A stretch of DNA of 64,000 nt from Streptomyces canus (GTDB taxonomy: Bacteria > Actinomycetota > Actinomycetes > Streptomycetales > Streptomycetaceae), in contig NZ_CP107989.1 in the NCBI RefSeq assembly GCF_041435015.1, forward strand, positions 2,108,001 to 2,172,000. Direction: 5' to 3'. Both the position numbers and the translations under genes were made by a program. Positions 35,219-45,400 of this stretch are shown here, piece by piece. Under the pieces are notes generated by a model. That model searched no databases. It saw nothing but the letters and a program-made list of their open reading frames with translations, and was not told where the DNA came from. Within the stretch, counting starts at the first letter, position 1. Each line of letters begins with the position of its first letter.

Positions 35219-35719
35219 ATGCCCACTCGCTGGTACCCGGTCGAAGAGGCCGGCGACTCGCTCTTCACCACCGCGTCCGTCTACCTGACGCGCACCGTCG
35301 ACGTTCCCTACCCGGCCGAGGAGACCTGGGCGGCCCTGACCGACGACTCCGGCCCTGCCCACTGGACGAAGGGCGTGAAGCGGCTGACCTGGACCACTCC
35401 CCGGCCGTTCGGGGTCGGGACGACCCGGGAGGTCGAGACCTACGGAGGCTTCGTCCTGCGCGAGCGCTTCTACCGCTGGGACGAGGGACACCGCAAGACG
35501 TTCACCGTCGTCGAGAGCACCCGCAACGTCTTCAGGAGCCTCGTGGAGGACTACGTCGTGGAGTCCACCCCGGACGGCTCCCGGCTCACCTGGCAGTGGG
35601 CCGGCGAACTGCACCGCCCGTGGTCGCGGATGAAGGGCGTGGTGAAGCGGCTCGTCCTGGAGCCGACGGCCCGCTCCCACATCGGCGGACTGCCGGCCCA
35701 CATGGCGGCCACCCGCTGA
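35219..35719 (+). CDS. SRPBCC (START-like) protein, possible polyketide cyclase or binding protein
   Basis: A 166-residue protein with the SRPBCC helix-grip fold: an N-terminal strand LTRTVDVPYPAEETWAALTD, central strands RPFGVGTTREVETYGGFVLR, and a C-terminal helix. Members act as polyketide cyclases, dehydratases or lipid-binding proteins. No catalytic residue can be assigned by eye. GGAAGGACG precedes the ATG at 35219. It is followed after 54 bases by the asparagine-synthase-like gene, so the two are probably co-transcribed. Its position right after the TE-ending PKS suggests it handles the released polyketide. Confidence 0.75.
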   Translation: MPTRWYPVEEAGDSLFTTASVYLTRTVDVPYPAEETWAALTDDSGPAHWTKGVKRLTWTTPRPFGVGTTREVETYGGFVLRERFYRWDEGHRKTFTVVESTRNVFRSLVEDYVVESTPDGSRLTWQWAGELHRPWSRMKGVVKRLVLEPTARSHIGGLPAHMAATR

Positions 35720-35773
35720 CACGCGCACGAGTCGGACCACCACCGAACAGAACATCAGCAGGAGAGGACGCAC

Positions 35774-37597
35774 ATGTGTGGGATCGTCGGCTGGATCGCC
35801 TTCCAGCGTGACCTGGCGAGGGAACGCCCCACCCTGGACGCGATGACCGCCACCATGGTCTGCCGCGGCCCGGACGCCGAAGGCACCTGGGTGTCGCCGC
35901 ACGCCGCCCTCGGGCACCGCCGGCTGTCGGTCATCGACCTGGAGGGCGGTGTCCAGCCCATGACGGTGGACACCCCGGACGGCCCGGTGGTGATGACGTA
36001 CAGCGGTGAGGCATACAACTTCCGGGAGCTGCGCGACGAACTGCGGCGCCGTGGGCACGAATTCCGCACCTCCAGTGACACCGAGGTCGTCCTGCGCGGT
36101 TACCTGGAGTGGGGCGAGGCGGTCGCCGACCATCTCCTCGGCATGTTCGCGCTGGGCATCTGGGACGGCCGTACGGACCGCCTGATCCTGCTGCGCGACC
36201 ACCTCGGCATCAAGCCGCTGTACGTGTACGAGACCGAGGACGGCGTCCTGTTCGGTTCGGAGACCAAGGCCCTACTGGCCCATCCGGCCGTGGAGGCCGT
36301 GGTGGACCGGGACGGCTTCCGGGAAATGATGGGGTACGTCAAGGAACCGGGCCAGGCCACGTGGAAGGGCATGCGGGAGGTCAAACCGGGCACCATGCTG
36401 ATCGTCGACCGGGGCGGGGTCCGCGAGCGGGTCTACTGGCGGCTGGAGGTCGGCGAGCACCACGACGACACGGAGACGACGGTACGCCGGATCCGTGAGC
36501 TGCTGGAGGACAGCGTCAGCCGTCAGCTGGTCGCGGACGTACCGCTGTGCCTGCTGCTCTCCGGCGGTCTGGACTCCAGCGCCCTGACGGCCCTGGCCGC
36601 GCGGAAGCTCACCGAAGAGGGACGGCAGGCCAGGACGTTCACGGTCGACTTCGAACAGCCGGACGACTTCCGCGCGAACGAACTCCGCGGCTCGCCGGAC
36701 GCCCCGTTCGCCCGCGAGGTCGTGGACCACGTCGGCACGCTGCACAGCAACATCAAACTGGACCACCAGAAGCTGGCCGACCCCGAGGTACGCCGGGCCG
36801 TGATCGCGGCCCGCGATCTTCCGTTCGGCTTCGGCGAGGGCGACAACTCCCTCTACCTGCTGTTCAAGGCGATCCGCGAGCACTCGACGGTGGCACTGTC
36901 CGGCGAGGGCGCCGACGAGACATTCGGCGGCTACCCGTGGTTCCACTCCCCGGCGGTGCAGCAGACCGCGACGTTCCCCTGGGTGGAGCCTCTGGTGCCC
37001 ACCCGGCTGTACGAGCCGGAGCTGACGCTCGGCACCCTCGACCTGCCCGGCTACCTGGCGCAGCGCTGGTCCGACACGGTCGCACAACTGCCGTCCCTGC
37101 CCGGCGAGGACGCGCACGAGCGCCGTATGCGCGAGTTCTGCTACGTCCATGTGACCAGCGCGCTCCCCACGTTGCTGGACCGCAAGGACCGGATGAGCAT
37201 GGCGGTCGGCCTGGAGGTGCGAGTTCCGATCTGCGACCACCGGCTGGTGCAGTACGTCTTCAACACGCCGTGGTCGATGAAGGCGTTCGACGGCCGGGAG
37301 AAGAGCCTGCTGCGCGCCGCCGTGCGCGACATGCTGCCGGCTTCGGTGGCGGACCGGCCAAAGGCGGGTTACCCGCTGACCCAGGAGCTGAGCTACGTCG
37401 GGGAGGTGCAGCGCCAGGTCGGAGAGCTGCTGTCCGACGACCACCGCGCGGTGGAGTTCTTCGACCGGGCGGCACTCACCGAAGCCGTGCGCGGGAAGCC
37501 GGAGGCGGTGGAACGTGACACCCGGGACGCCTTCGAGCGGGTCCTGGACCTGGCCGTCTGGCTCGACCTGTACCGCCCCACCATCAAGCTGTCCTGA
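35774..37597 (+). CDS. asparagine synthase-like glutamine-dependent amidotransferase
   Basis: A 607-residue AsnB-family enzyme. Cys2 of MCGIVGW is the glutaminase nucleophile, so the initiator Met must be removed. The synthetase half has the PP-loop LLLSGGLDSSALTAL (about residue 262) and SGEGADETFGGYP. Both halves are intact, so it can make ammonia from glutamine and use it to amidate an adenylated carboxylate. Within biosynthetic clusters such enzymes often amidate the product rather than aspartate, and some close beta-lactams. AGGAGAGG lies 8 bases before the ATG. It follows the SRPBCC gene and ends at a strong hairpin facing the acyltransferase gene. Confidence 0.9.
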   Translation: MCGIVGWIAFQRDLARERPTLDAMTATMVCRGPDAEGTWVSPHAALGHRRLSVIDLEGGVQPMTVDTPDGPVVMTYSGEAYNFRELRDELRRRGHEFRTSSDTEVVLRGYLEWGEAVADHLLGMFALGIWDGRTDRLILLRDHLGIKPLYVYETEDGVLFGSETKALLAHPAVEAVVDRDGFREMMGYVKEPGQATWKGMREVKPGTMLIVDRGGVRERVYWRLEVGEHHDDTETTVRRIRELLEDSVSRQLVADVPLCLLLSGGLDSSALTALAARKLTEEGRQARTFTVDFEQPDDFRANELRGSPDAPFAREVVDHVGTLHSNIKLDHQKLADPEVRRAVIAARDLPFGFGEGDNSLYLLFKAIREHSTVALSGEGADETFGGYPWFHSPAVQQTATFPWVEPLVPTRLYEPELTLGTLDLPGYLAQRWSDTVAQLPSLPGEDAHERRMREFCYVHVTSALPTLLDRKDRMSMAVGLEVRVPICDHRLVQYVFNTPWSMKAFDGREKSLLRAAVRDMLPASVADRPKAGYPLTQELSYVGEVQRQVGELLSDDHRAVEFFDRAALTEAVRGKPEAVERDTRDAFERVLDLAVWLDLYRPTIKLS

Positions 37598-37611
37598 CCT
37601 CGCGTCACTGA

Positions 37612-37652
37612 GCCCGTCGAGGGGCACGGCCGGGCCGTGCCCCTCGACGGGC
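37612..37652. terminator. very strong bidirectional hairpin
   Basis: A perfect 19-bp inverted repeat (37612-37630 / 37634-37652) with a three-base loop. It lies between the stops of the converging amidotransferase and PapA-like genes. Confidence 0.85.
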
Positions 37653-37666
37653 GAAGGATGGTCCGA

Positions 37667-38983
37667 CTACGTGCGGGTGACGCGGTGTCGGACGGTTGCG
37701 GCGGGGCGCCGCTCCAGGTCGGGCTCGGCGAGGGCGAGCAGGCTCGCCCGGACCTCGTCGGCCAGCTCGCGCATGAACGGCCGGCTGAAGCAGGCGGTGT
37801 GGTGCGGGAACTCGATGGCGAGGCGGCCGTCGAACGTAGTGACGCAGGCCATGATCGGGCTGCGGCCGGCCTGCGGGAAGTAGTGCTCGCGGGCGGGCGT
37901 GAGCCGTACGTCGGTGACGCGCGTGCCCTCCGGGAGACGCGGGCCGGACACGGCACCCATGTTGGTGACGATGACCGTGCCGAGGTGGAGTGTCGGATGC
38001 TGCGGGACCGACGGCATGATGTGCATCTCCCGGAAGTGATCGCCGCGGTCGAGGAAGTCCCGCAGGCCGTCGCCGAATTCACGCGCCAGCTCCAGTACAT
38101 CGGTGTCCTCGCCGACGGGCAGGGCCTGCAGGTGCATGCTGACCGCGGCGACCATGAGGGTGGCGGGCACCGGCGGCGACAGACGCGAGCGCAGATCGAC
38201 CGGTGACAGGCAGCCCAGGACGCGCGGGTCCGTGCCGTCCATGCGCCGACGGGCCGCGAGCAGCAGGGCGGCGCTGATCAGGGCGTGCACGGACAGACCT
38301 TCCGCGCGGGCCCGCTCGCGCAGCCCGGTGGTCGGTTCGGTGTCGAGCAGCAGCCGCCGGACCTCGATGCGGTGGGGCTCCTCGGGCGCTTCCTCCGCTG
38401 CCTGCACGTCGTACGCGACGAGTTCGACCGGGCGGCGGCCGACGTTCTCCACACGCTGTTCCAGGTACTTCGCCGTGTCGGCCGCGTCCGAGTGTGGCAA
38501 CAGCGTGCTGATGGGCGCGGGGAGTTCGGCCACGGGCGTGCGCGGAGCCAAGGTGTCGCCCATGCGCTCCCGGTAGCGGTCCCAGAGGGTGTTGAGCAGG
38601 GCGATCCCGCTGTGTCCGTCGGTGATGACGTGGTCGATGCTCAGGACCAGGGTGTGCCGCTCCTCGTCGGGGTCGCTCACGAGGACCGCCCGGGTCAGCG
38701 GACCACCCACCGTCAGCGGGGTGTTGAGCTCCTCCACGTACGCCTCCTCGCCCCCGGTGCGTGTCCGCAGCCGGGGCCGCTCGGCTTCCGGGAGAGATTC
38801 GAGGGCGTGGCCGTCGCCGTCCGGGACGATGTGCGTCAGCAGTTGCGGCTGCTCCGCCGTGACCGCCTCGAACGCCGCGGACAGGGCCGCCGAGTCGACG
38901 GGACCGTCCAGGGCACAGGAGAGGACCGCCCTGCTTCGCTGGGCGACGTAAAGGTTTTCCACGGGGCACAGCACGCGTCGCAT
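37667..38983 (-). CDS. PapA5/condensation-like free-standing acyltransferase
   Basis: A 438-residue protein of the PapA5 / wax-ester-synthase / condensation superfamily, which moves an acyl group from a carrier or CoA to an alcohol or amine. The catalytic motif HxxxDG is present in SIDHVITDGHSG at about one quarter of the length. The second half has TNMGAVSGPRLPEGTRV, corresponding to the structural motif near the acceptor channel. GGAGAAAGG precedes the ATG at 38983. It is the only minus-strand gene in the cluster and is divergent from the NRPS. A likely role is late O-acylation of the product, or off-loading of an acyl chain. Confidence 0.85.
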   Translation of the reverse strand: MRRVLCPVENLYVAQRSRAVLSCALDGPVDSAALSAAFEAVTAEQPQLLTHIVPDGDGHALESLPEAERPRLRTRTGGEEAYVEELNTPLTVGGPLTRAVLVSDPDEERHTLVLSIDHVITDGHSGIALLNTLWDRYRERMGDTLAPRTPVAELPAPISTLLPHSDAADTAKYLEQRVENVGRRPVELVAYDVQAAEEAPEEPHRIEVRRLLLDTEPTTGLRERARAEGLSVHALISAALLLAARRRMDGTDPRVLGCLSPVDLRSRLSPPVPATLMVAAVSMHLQALPVGEDTDVLELAREFGDGLRDFLDRGDHFREMHIMPSVPQHPTLHLGTVIVTNMGAVSGPRLPEGTRVTDVRLTPAREHYFPQAGRSPIMACVTTFDGRLAIEFPHHTACFSRPFMRELADEVRASLLALAEPDLERRPAATVRHRVTRT

Positions 38984-39413
38984 GCAAACAGCCTTTCTCC
39001 GCGTCGGTCACACTCCGCAGGAGAACACGACTGACGAATTCTCTTGCTCACGCGGCAGGATAGAACGGTTTCTGGAGCGGGCGGGACGGAACACCGGCAT
39101 CTCGAGGAAGAGTCGAGCGCAGCTCAAGGAATCATCGAGCGGAAAGCACCGCTCAGCCCCAGGTACCGCACGCGCTCAGGGGTGCCCCGTCTCACATGAA
39201 TTCCCTTCGGCTGAACCCGGTAGAAGCGTGCGCGAATTTCCCTTGAGTCTTATTCGTGCGTCACTTGAGCCGCCCTGGAACGCCTTGACTGGCCGACTCC
39301 CGGTCGAGCAGTGTGAGGCGGCAGGAGGTGATCGTCGTTTGCCTGTACTCCCCATTCGACAGCATCCAGCGGGTGATTCGTGTGAATCCCGCGCGTCATT
39401 GAGGGTTGGTGCC
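38984..39413. promoter_or_regulatory. divergent promoter region between acyltransferase and NRPS
   Basis: A 430-base gene-free region noticeably richer in A and T than its surroundings (for example 39010-39070 and 39200-39270). It must carry promoters for both directions. The NRPS frame is open across it but lacks family similarity before 39414. I see no clear operator. Confidence 0.5.
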
Positions 39414-42400
39414 ATGTCAATCCAGCAGTACGAACATCGCCCGCTGTCGGGAGCCCAGGAGGGTCTGTGGTTCGCCGGGCGGCTGGCGACGCACACGGCC
39501 GCCTACAACACCGGCGAGTACGTGGAGATCCACGGCCCGGTCGACACCGGCCTGTTCGAGGCCGCGCTGCGCCGTACAGTCAGGGAAGCCGATACCTTCG
39601 CGCTGCGCTTCGTCGAGACGCCGGACGGGCCCCGCTGCGTTCCGGTCGACGACCCGGACGACTGGCCGTTGCACCGCCTCGATGTCAGTGCCGAGCCCGA
39701 TCCACAGGCCGCGGCGGAGGACTGGATCCGGCGCGACCTGGCGACGGCGACCGACCTCGTCTCGGGAGCGCTGTTCTCGCACGCGCTGATCACGCTGGGG
39801 CCGGACCGGTTCATCTGGTTCCTGCGGGCCCATCACATCGTGCTGGACGGTTACAGCTACAAGCAGGTGGCCCGTCGGCTCGCCGACACGTACACCGCTC
39901 TCGCCGCCGGGCGCGAGCCGGAGCCCGCCGGCTTCGAGCCGGTCGCGCGGCTCCAGGCCGAGGAGGCCGCCTATCTGGCCTCCGAGCGTCACGAACGGGA
40001 CCGCGCGTTCTGGGCGTCCCGGCTGGCCGGTCTGCCCGACCCGGTCCGCCTCACCGAGCGCACGGCCCCGCCCCAGGCGCCCTTCCTGCGCTGCACCCAC
40101 GACCTCACGCCCGCCGAGAACGAGGCGCTGAGCGAGGCGGCCGCCCGCCTCGGGGTCTCCCCCACCGACCTGCTGGTGGGTGCCGTCGCCGCGTATCTGC
40201 ACCGCATGACCGGCGCCGACGATCTGGTCCTGGGCCTGACCACGATGAGCCGGCTCGGCTCGGCCGCGCTGCGCACGCCGGGCACGGCCTCCGACATCCT
40301 GCCGCTGCGCGTCGCCATCTCCCCCACCGCGCCGGTGGGCGATCTGATGCGGTCCGTGGCCGAGGAGCTGCGGTCGCTGCGCCGACATCAGCAGTACCGG
40401 GGCGAGTCCGTGCGCCGCGACCTGGGCCTCGTGGGCGCGGGTCGGAAGGCGTACGGGCCGGTGGTCAACGTGGTCCCGTTCGCCGAGGACCTGACCTTCG
40501 CCGGGCGTCCCTCGACCTCCCACCACCTCTCCGGCGGCGCGGTCGACGACCTGCAGATCAGTGTGCGCCCGGGAGCCGAGGCAGGTGGCCTGTGGCTGGC
40601 GTTCGACGCCAACCCGTCGGCGTACGAGCAGACCGAACTGGACACCCACCTGCGGCGGTTCCTCAACCTGCTGAACCAACTCGCCACCGGGGACGAGCAG
40701 TCGGCACTCGCCGACGTATCACTGCTGCTGCCGGGCGAGCAGCCGCAGACCCGGCCCGTGCGCACCTACACCATCACGGGCACCCTCACTCAGCGCTTCG
40801 AGGAGCAGGCGGCCCGCGCTCCGCACACCACTGCGGTGACCTGCGAGCGGGAGCACCTCAGCTACGCCGAACTCAACGCGGAGGCCAACCGGTTGGCGGG
40901 ACTCCTCGTCGAGCGCGGTGCGGGACCGGGAAGGATGGTCGCGCTCGCGCTGCCGCGCGGGATACGCCTTGTCGTGGCGCTGCTCGCCGTGCTGAAGACG
41001 GGTGCCGCGTATCTGCCGCTGGACACCGGTCACCCGGCCGAGCGGCTGCGGCTCGTCACCGAGGACGTGCCGCCGACCGTGCTCGTCACCGACGCCGAGA
41101 CCGCGGGGGCGCTTCCCGCGATACCGGCGCCGACCGTCGTGCTGGGCACCCGGGAGACCGACGAGGACCTCGCCGTACGCCCGCCCGGCGACCTCACGGA
41201 CGCGGACCGCACCGGACCCACGGGCCCGGACGACCTCGCGTACATCATCCACACCTCCGGCTCCACCGGCCGCCCCAAGGGCGTGCCCATTCCGCACTCC
41301 AATGTGCTGCGGCTGTTCGAAGCCTCCAACGAGCACTACGACTTCGGCGCGGACGACGTGTGGTCGCTCTTCCACTCGTACGCCTTCGACGTCTCCGTCT
41401 GGGAGTTCTGGGGTGCGCTGCTGCACGGCGGGCGGCTCGTCGTTGTGCCGTCCGCGGTCACCCGCTCGCCGCGCGACTTCCTGCGGCTGCTGCGGGAGGA
41501 ACGGGTCACGGTGCTCAGCCAGACGCCGTCCGCGTTCGAGCATCTGATGCAGGCGGATCTGGAGGACGAGCGCGCCGAGACGGCCCTGCGGTACGTCGTG
41601 TTCGCCGGTGAGGCGCTGCGGATGGAGCGGCTGCGGCCGTGGGCGGACCGGTACGGCCTGGACGCGCCGGCGCTGATAAACATGTACGGCATCACCGAGA
41701 CGACCGTCCATTCCACGTTCCAGCGCCTGACCCGTGCCCACCTGGACGATCCGCGGCGACCCAGCGTGATCGGCCTTCCGCTGGCCGATCTGTGCATCCA
41801 CCTGCTCGATGCGTCACTCCGGCCGGTTCCGCCCGGGGTGACCGGCGAGATCTATGTGTCGGGTCCGGGTCTGGCACCCGGCTACCACGCTCGGCCCGAG
41901 CTGACGGCCGAGCGGTTCGTGGAGGACCCGTTCGGCCCGCCCGGCACGCGGATGTACCGCTCCGGCGACCTCGCCCGGCGCAGGGCCGACGGGATCCTGG
42001 AGTACGCAGGACGCGCAGACCACCAAGTGAAGATCCGCGGGTTCCGTATCGAACCCGGCGAGATCCAGGCCGTGCTCGCCGATCACGCGGACGTCGCCTC
42101 CGCGGCGGTCGTCGTGCGGCGGACCGCGGACGGCGACCCGCAGCTCGTCGCGTACGCCGTGCCCGTCGAGGGACACCGCCCGGACCCGGCCGAGCTGCGC
42201 GCACACCTGGCCGAGAGGCTGCCTGGTCATATGGTCCCGGCTGCCTGTGTGCTGATCGACGCGCTGCCGCTGACCGCGAACGGCAAGCTCGACGTGCGGG
42301 CCCTGCCCGAGCCGGACTTCACCGACGCCGCGTCGGGGCAGCGCCCCACGACGCCCGAACAGTCACTGGTCTGCCGCCTGTTCGCCGAGGTGCTGCGACT

Positions 42401-45400
42401 GCCCGAGGGTTCCGTGAGCGTGGTCGGCAACTTCTTCGACCTGGGCGGGCACTCTCTGCTGGCCGTGCGGCTGCTGGCCAGGCTGCGCGCCGAGACGGGC
42501 GAGGACATCCCCATGACGGTGCTCTTCGACACGCCCACGCCCGCGGCCCTGGCGCTCCGGCTGACGGAGGAGTCCGGTTCGATCCGGCTGCCCCCTCTGG
42601 AGGCGGCGGCGCGTCCCGCGCGGGTGGCGCTGTCGTTCGCGCAGGAGCGGATGTGGTTCCTCAACCGGCTGGACGGAGCGTCGGCGACGTACAACATCCC
42701 GCTGGTCGTCCCGCTGGAGCACGACCTCGACGAGGAGGCGCTGCGCGCGGCGCTCGCCGATGTCGTGGACCGGCACGAGAGCCTGCGCACGGTGTTCGCG
42801 GACGACGGGGACGGTGCGCACCAGCGGATCCTGCCGCCCGGGACGCTGCGTCCGGAGCTGCGGATCGTGGACTGCCCGGGCGAGGAGGTGGACGCGCAGG
42901 TGGCCGCTGCGGGCCGGCACAGGTTCGACCTGACGCGGGAGAGCGCACTGTGGGCCGCGGTCGTCGGCAGCGGGGCGCGCCGCACGCTGCTGCTCGTCCT
43001 GCACCACAGCGCGGCCGACGGCTGGTCGCTGCGGCCCTTGGCGGAGGATCTGAGCGCCGACTACGAGGCCCGCGGGGAGGGCCGGGCGCCGCACGGGAAG
43101 CCGCTGCCGGTGCAGTACGCCGACTACGCGCTGTGGCAGCGCGGTGTCCTGGCCCCCGCGCCCGAAGGGCCCGGCCGTCTGGAGCAGCTGACCGGTTTCT
43201 GGCGCGAGGTTCTCGCGGGGCTGCCCGAGGAGAGCACCCTGCCCGCCGACCGGGCCCGGCCCGCCGTGGCCGGCGGCGCGGGCGCGAGTGTGTCGGCGAC
43301 CGTGGACGCGGCGCTGCACGCGCGGCTGGAGCGGCTGGCGGACGCCGAGGGCGGGAGCCTGTTCATGGTCCTGCACACCGCCGTGGCCGCGTTGCTGTCC
43401 CGCTGGGGCGCCGGCACCGACCTGGCGATCGGCACGCCGGTGGCCGGACGCTCCGAAGCCGTGCTGGACGACGTCATCGGGCTGGTCACCAACACACTTG
43501 TGCTGCGCACCGACGCCTCGGCCGATCCTGACTTCCGTGAACTGCTCGCGCGGACCCGCCGGTTCGACCTCGCGGCGCTGGACCACCAGGATCTGCCGTT
43601 CGACCTGCTGGTGGACGACCTCAACCCGCCCCGGCACCCGGCCCGCCATCCTCTGTTCCAGGTCATGCTGGCCCTGCAGAACAACGAACCGGCCGTGCTC
43701 CGGCTCGGCGACCAGAGCACCCCGCTGCGTCCCACGGCCACCGGCACCGCCAAGTTCGACCTCTTCGTGGACGTTCTTGAACGGCGCGACGAGCAGGGCG
43801 CGCCCCAGGGCCTGGACCTCCATGTCGAGTACGCCACTGACCTGTTCGCCCCGGAGACCGCCGTCCGCTTCGCCGAAGCGCTGTCCGCCGTCCTCGGTGA
43901 CGTGTGTGCGAATCCGGCGCTGCGGGTGAGCGACCTGCCCGCACGGCGTCCCCGTCCTCAGGGCCCGCCCGACGACCTTGCCGCCGTGGCGCTGAACGTC
44001 GCCGGCGTGCGGGACGCGGTCGCCCTGCCGTCCCGCGACGCCTCCGATGCGCCGTCGCTGTACGTGGTGCCCGGCCGGGCCACCGCGCCCGGCCAGGTGG
44101 AGCAGACCCTCGGCGCCGCGCGTGTCACGGCCGTGAACGGGCTGCCTCGCACCCCGGACGGCGCACTCGACGTCGATGCCCTGCGCGCGCTGCCTGCCGT
44201 CGACCGCACCGCCGCCACCCGCTGGGAGCGGGAACTGGCACGGCTCACCGGAGTCCGCGAGGCGACGGTCGAACCGGAGGACATTCCCGAGGAGCTGGGC
44301 CGGATCCACGCGGGGCCGCCCCGGCCCGGGACCCAGCCGGAGGCCTCCCCCGAGACCACGCCCCGGACCGATCGCGTCCCCGCCCTCAGCGAGGGCCCTC
44401 TCCTGCCCGAACCGTCCGTCTCCGGCTGGGCGGCAGCCCTCACCCGCGCGGCGGCCAAGCCACACGGCGAGATCGTGCACGTGCGCGCCGACGGCAGCGA
44501 GACCCGCCGCAGCTACGCCTCACTCGTCGAGGAGGGCTCGCGTGTCCTGGCCGGACTGCGGCAGAAGGGGTTGCGTCCCGGCGATCAGGTCATCCTCCAG
44601 TGCTCGGACACGGAGGACTTCGTGGCCGTGCTGTGGGGCTGTGTCCTTGGCGGGTTCGTGGCCGTGCCCCTGACCGTGCCCACCTCCTACGCCACCCCCT
44701 CGGCCGCCGTCACCAAGCTGGAGGGCATCTGGCGGATGCTGGACCGGCCGTGGATCGTCGCCTCGCCGTCGGACGCGCCCGGCCTGCGGGAGCTCGCCGG
44801 GCGGGACGGCTGGCCGGGGCTGCGGCTGACCACAGCCGACGCACTGCGCGAGGCGCCCGAGGACCGCGACTGGCACGAAGCGGCACCGGACGACCTGATT
44901 CTGATGCTGATGACCTCGGGCAGCACCGGCCTGCCCAAGGCCGTGCGGATCACCCACCGGGGCGTTCTGACCCGGTCGGCGGCCACCGAGGCGATGAACG
45001 GCCTGGGCGAGCACGACGTCAGCCTCAACTGGATCCCGCTGGACCATGTGACCGGCGTCGTGATGTTCCACCTGCGGGACGTGTATCTCGGCTGCCGGCA
45101 GATCCACGCGCCGACCTCCTGGATCCTGCAGGACCCTCTGCGCTGGGCCGACCTCGCCGACCGGCACCGGGTCACCGTCACCTGGGCGCCGAACTTCGCC
45201 TTCGGGCTCTTGGCCGAGCAGGCCCATCGCTTCGAGGGCCGTACCTGGGACCTGTCGCCGATGCGGCTGGTGATGAACGCAGGCGAGGTCGTCGTGGCCT
45301 CGGCCGCGCGCCGCTTCCTGCACGTGCTGGGTCCGTTCGGGCTGCCGCAGGACGTGATGCACCCCGGGTGGGGCATGTCCGAGACCTGCTCGGTGGTCAC

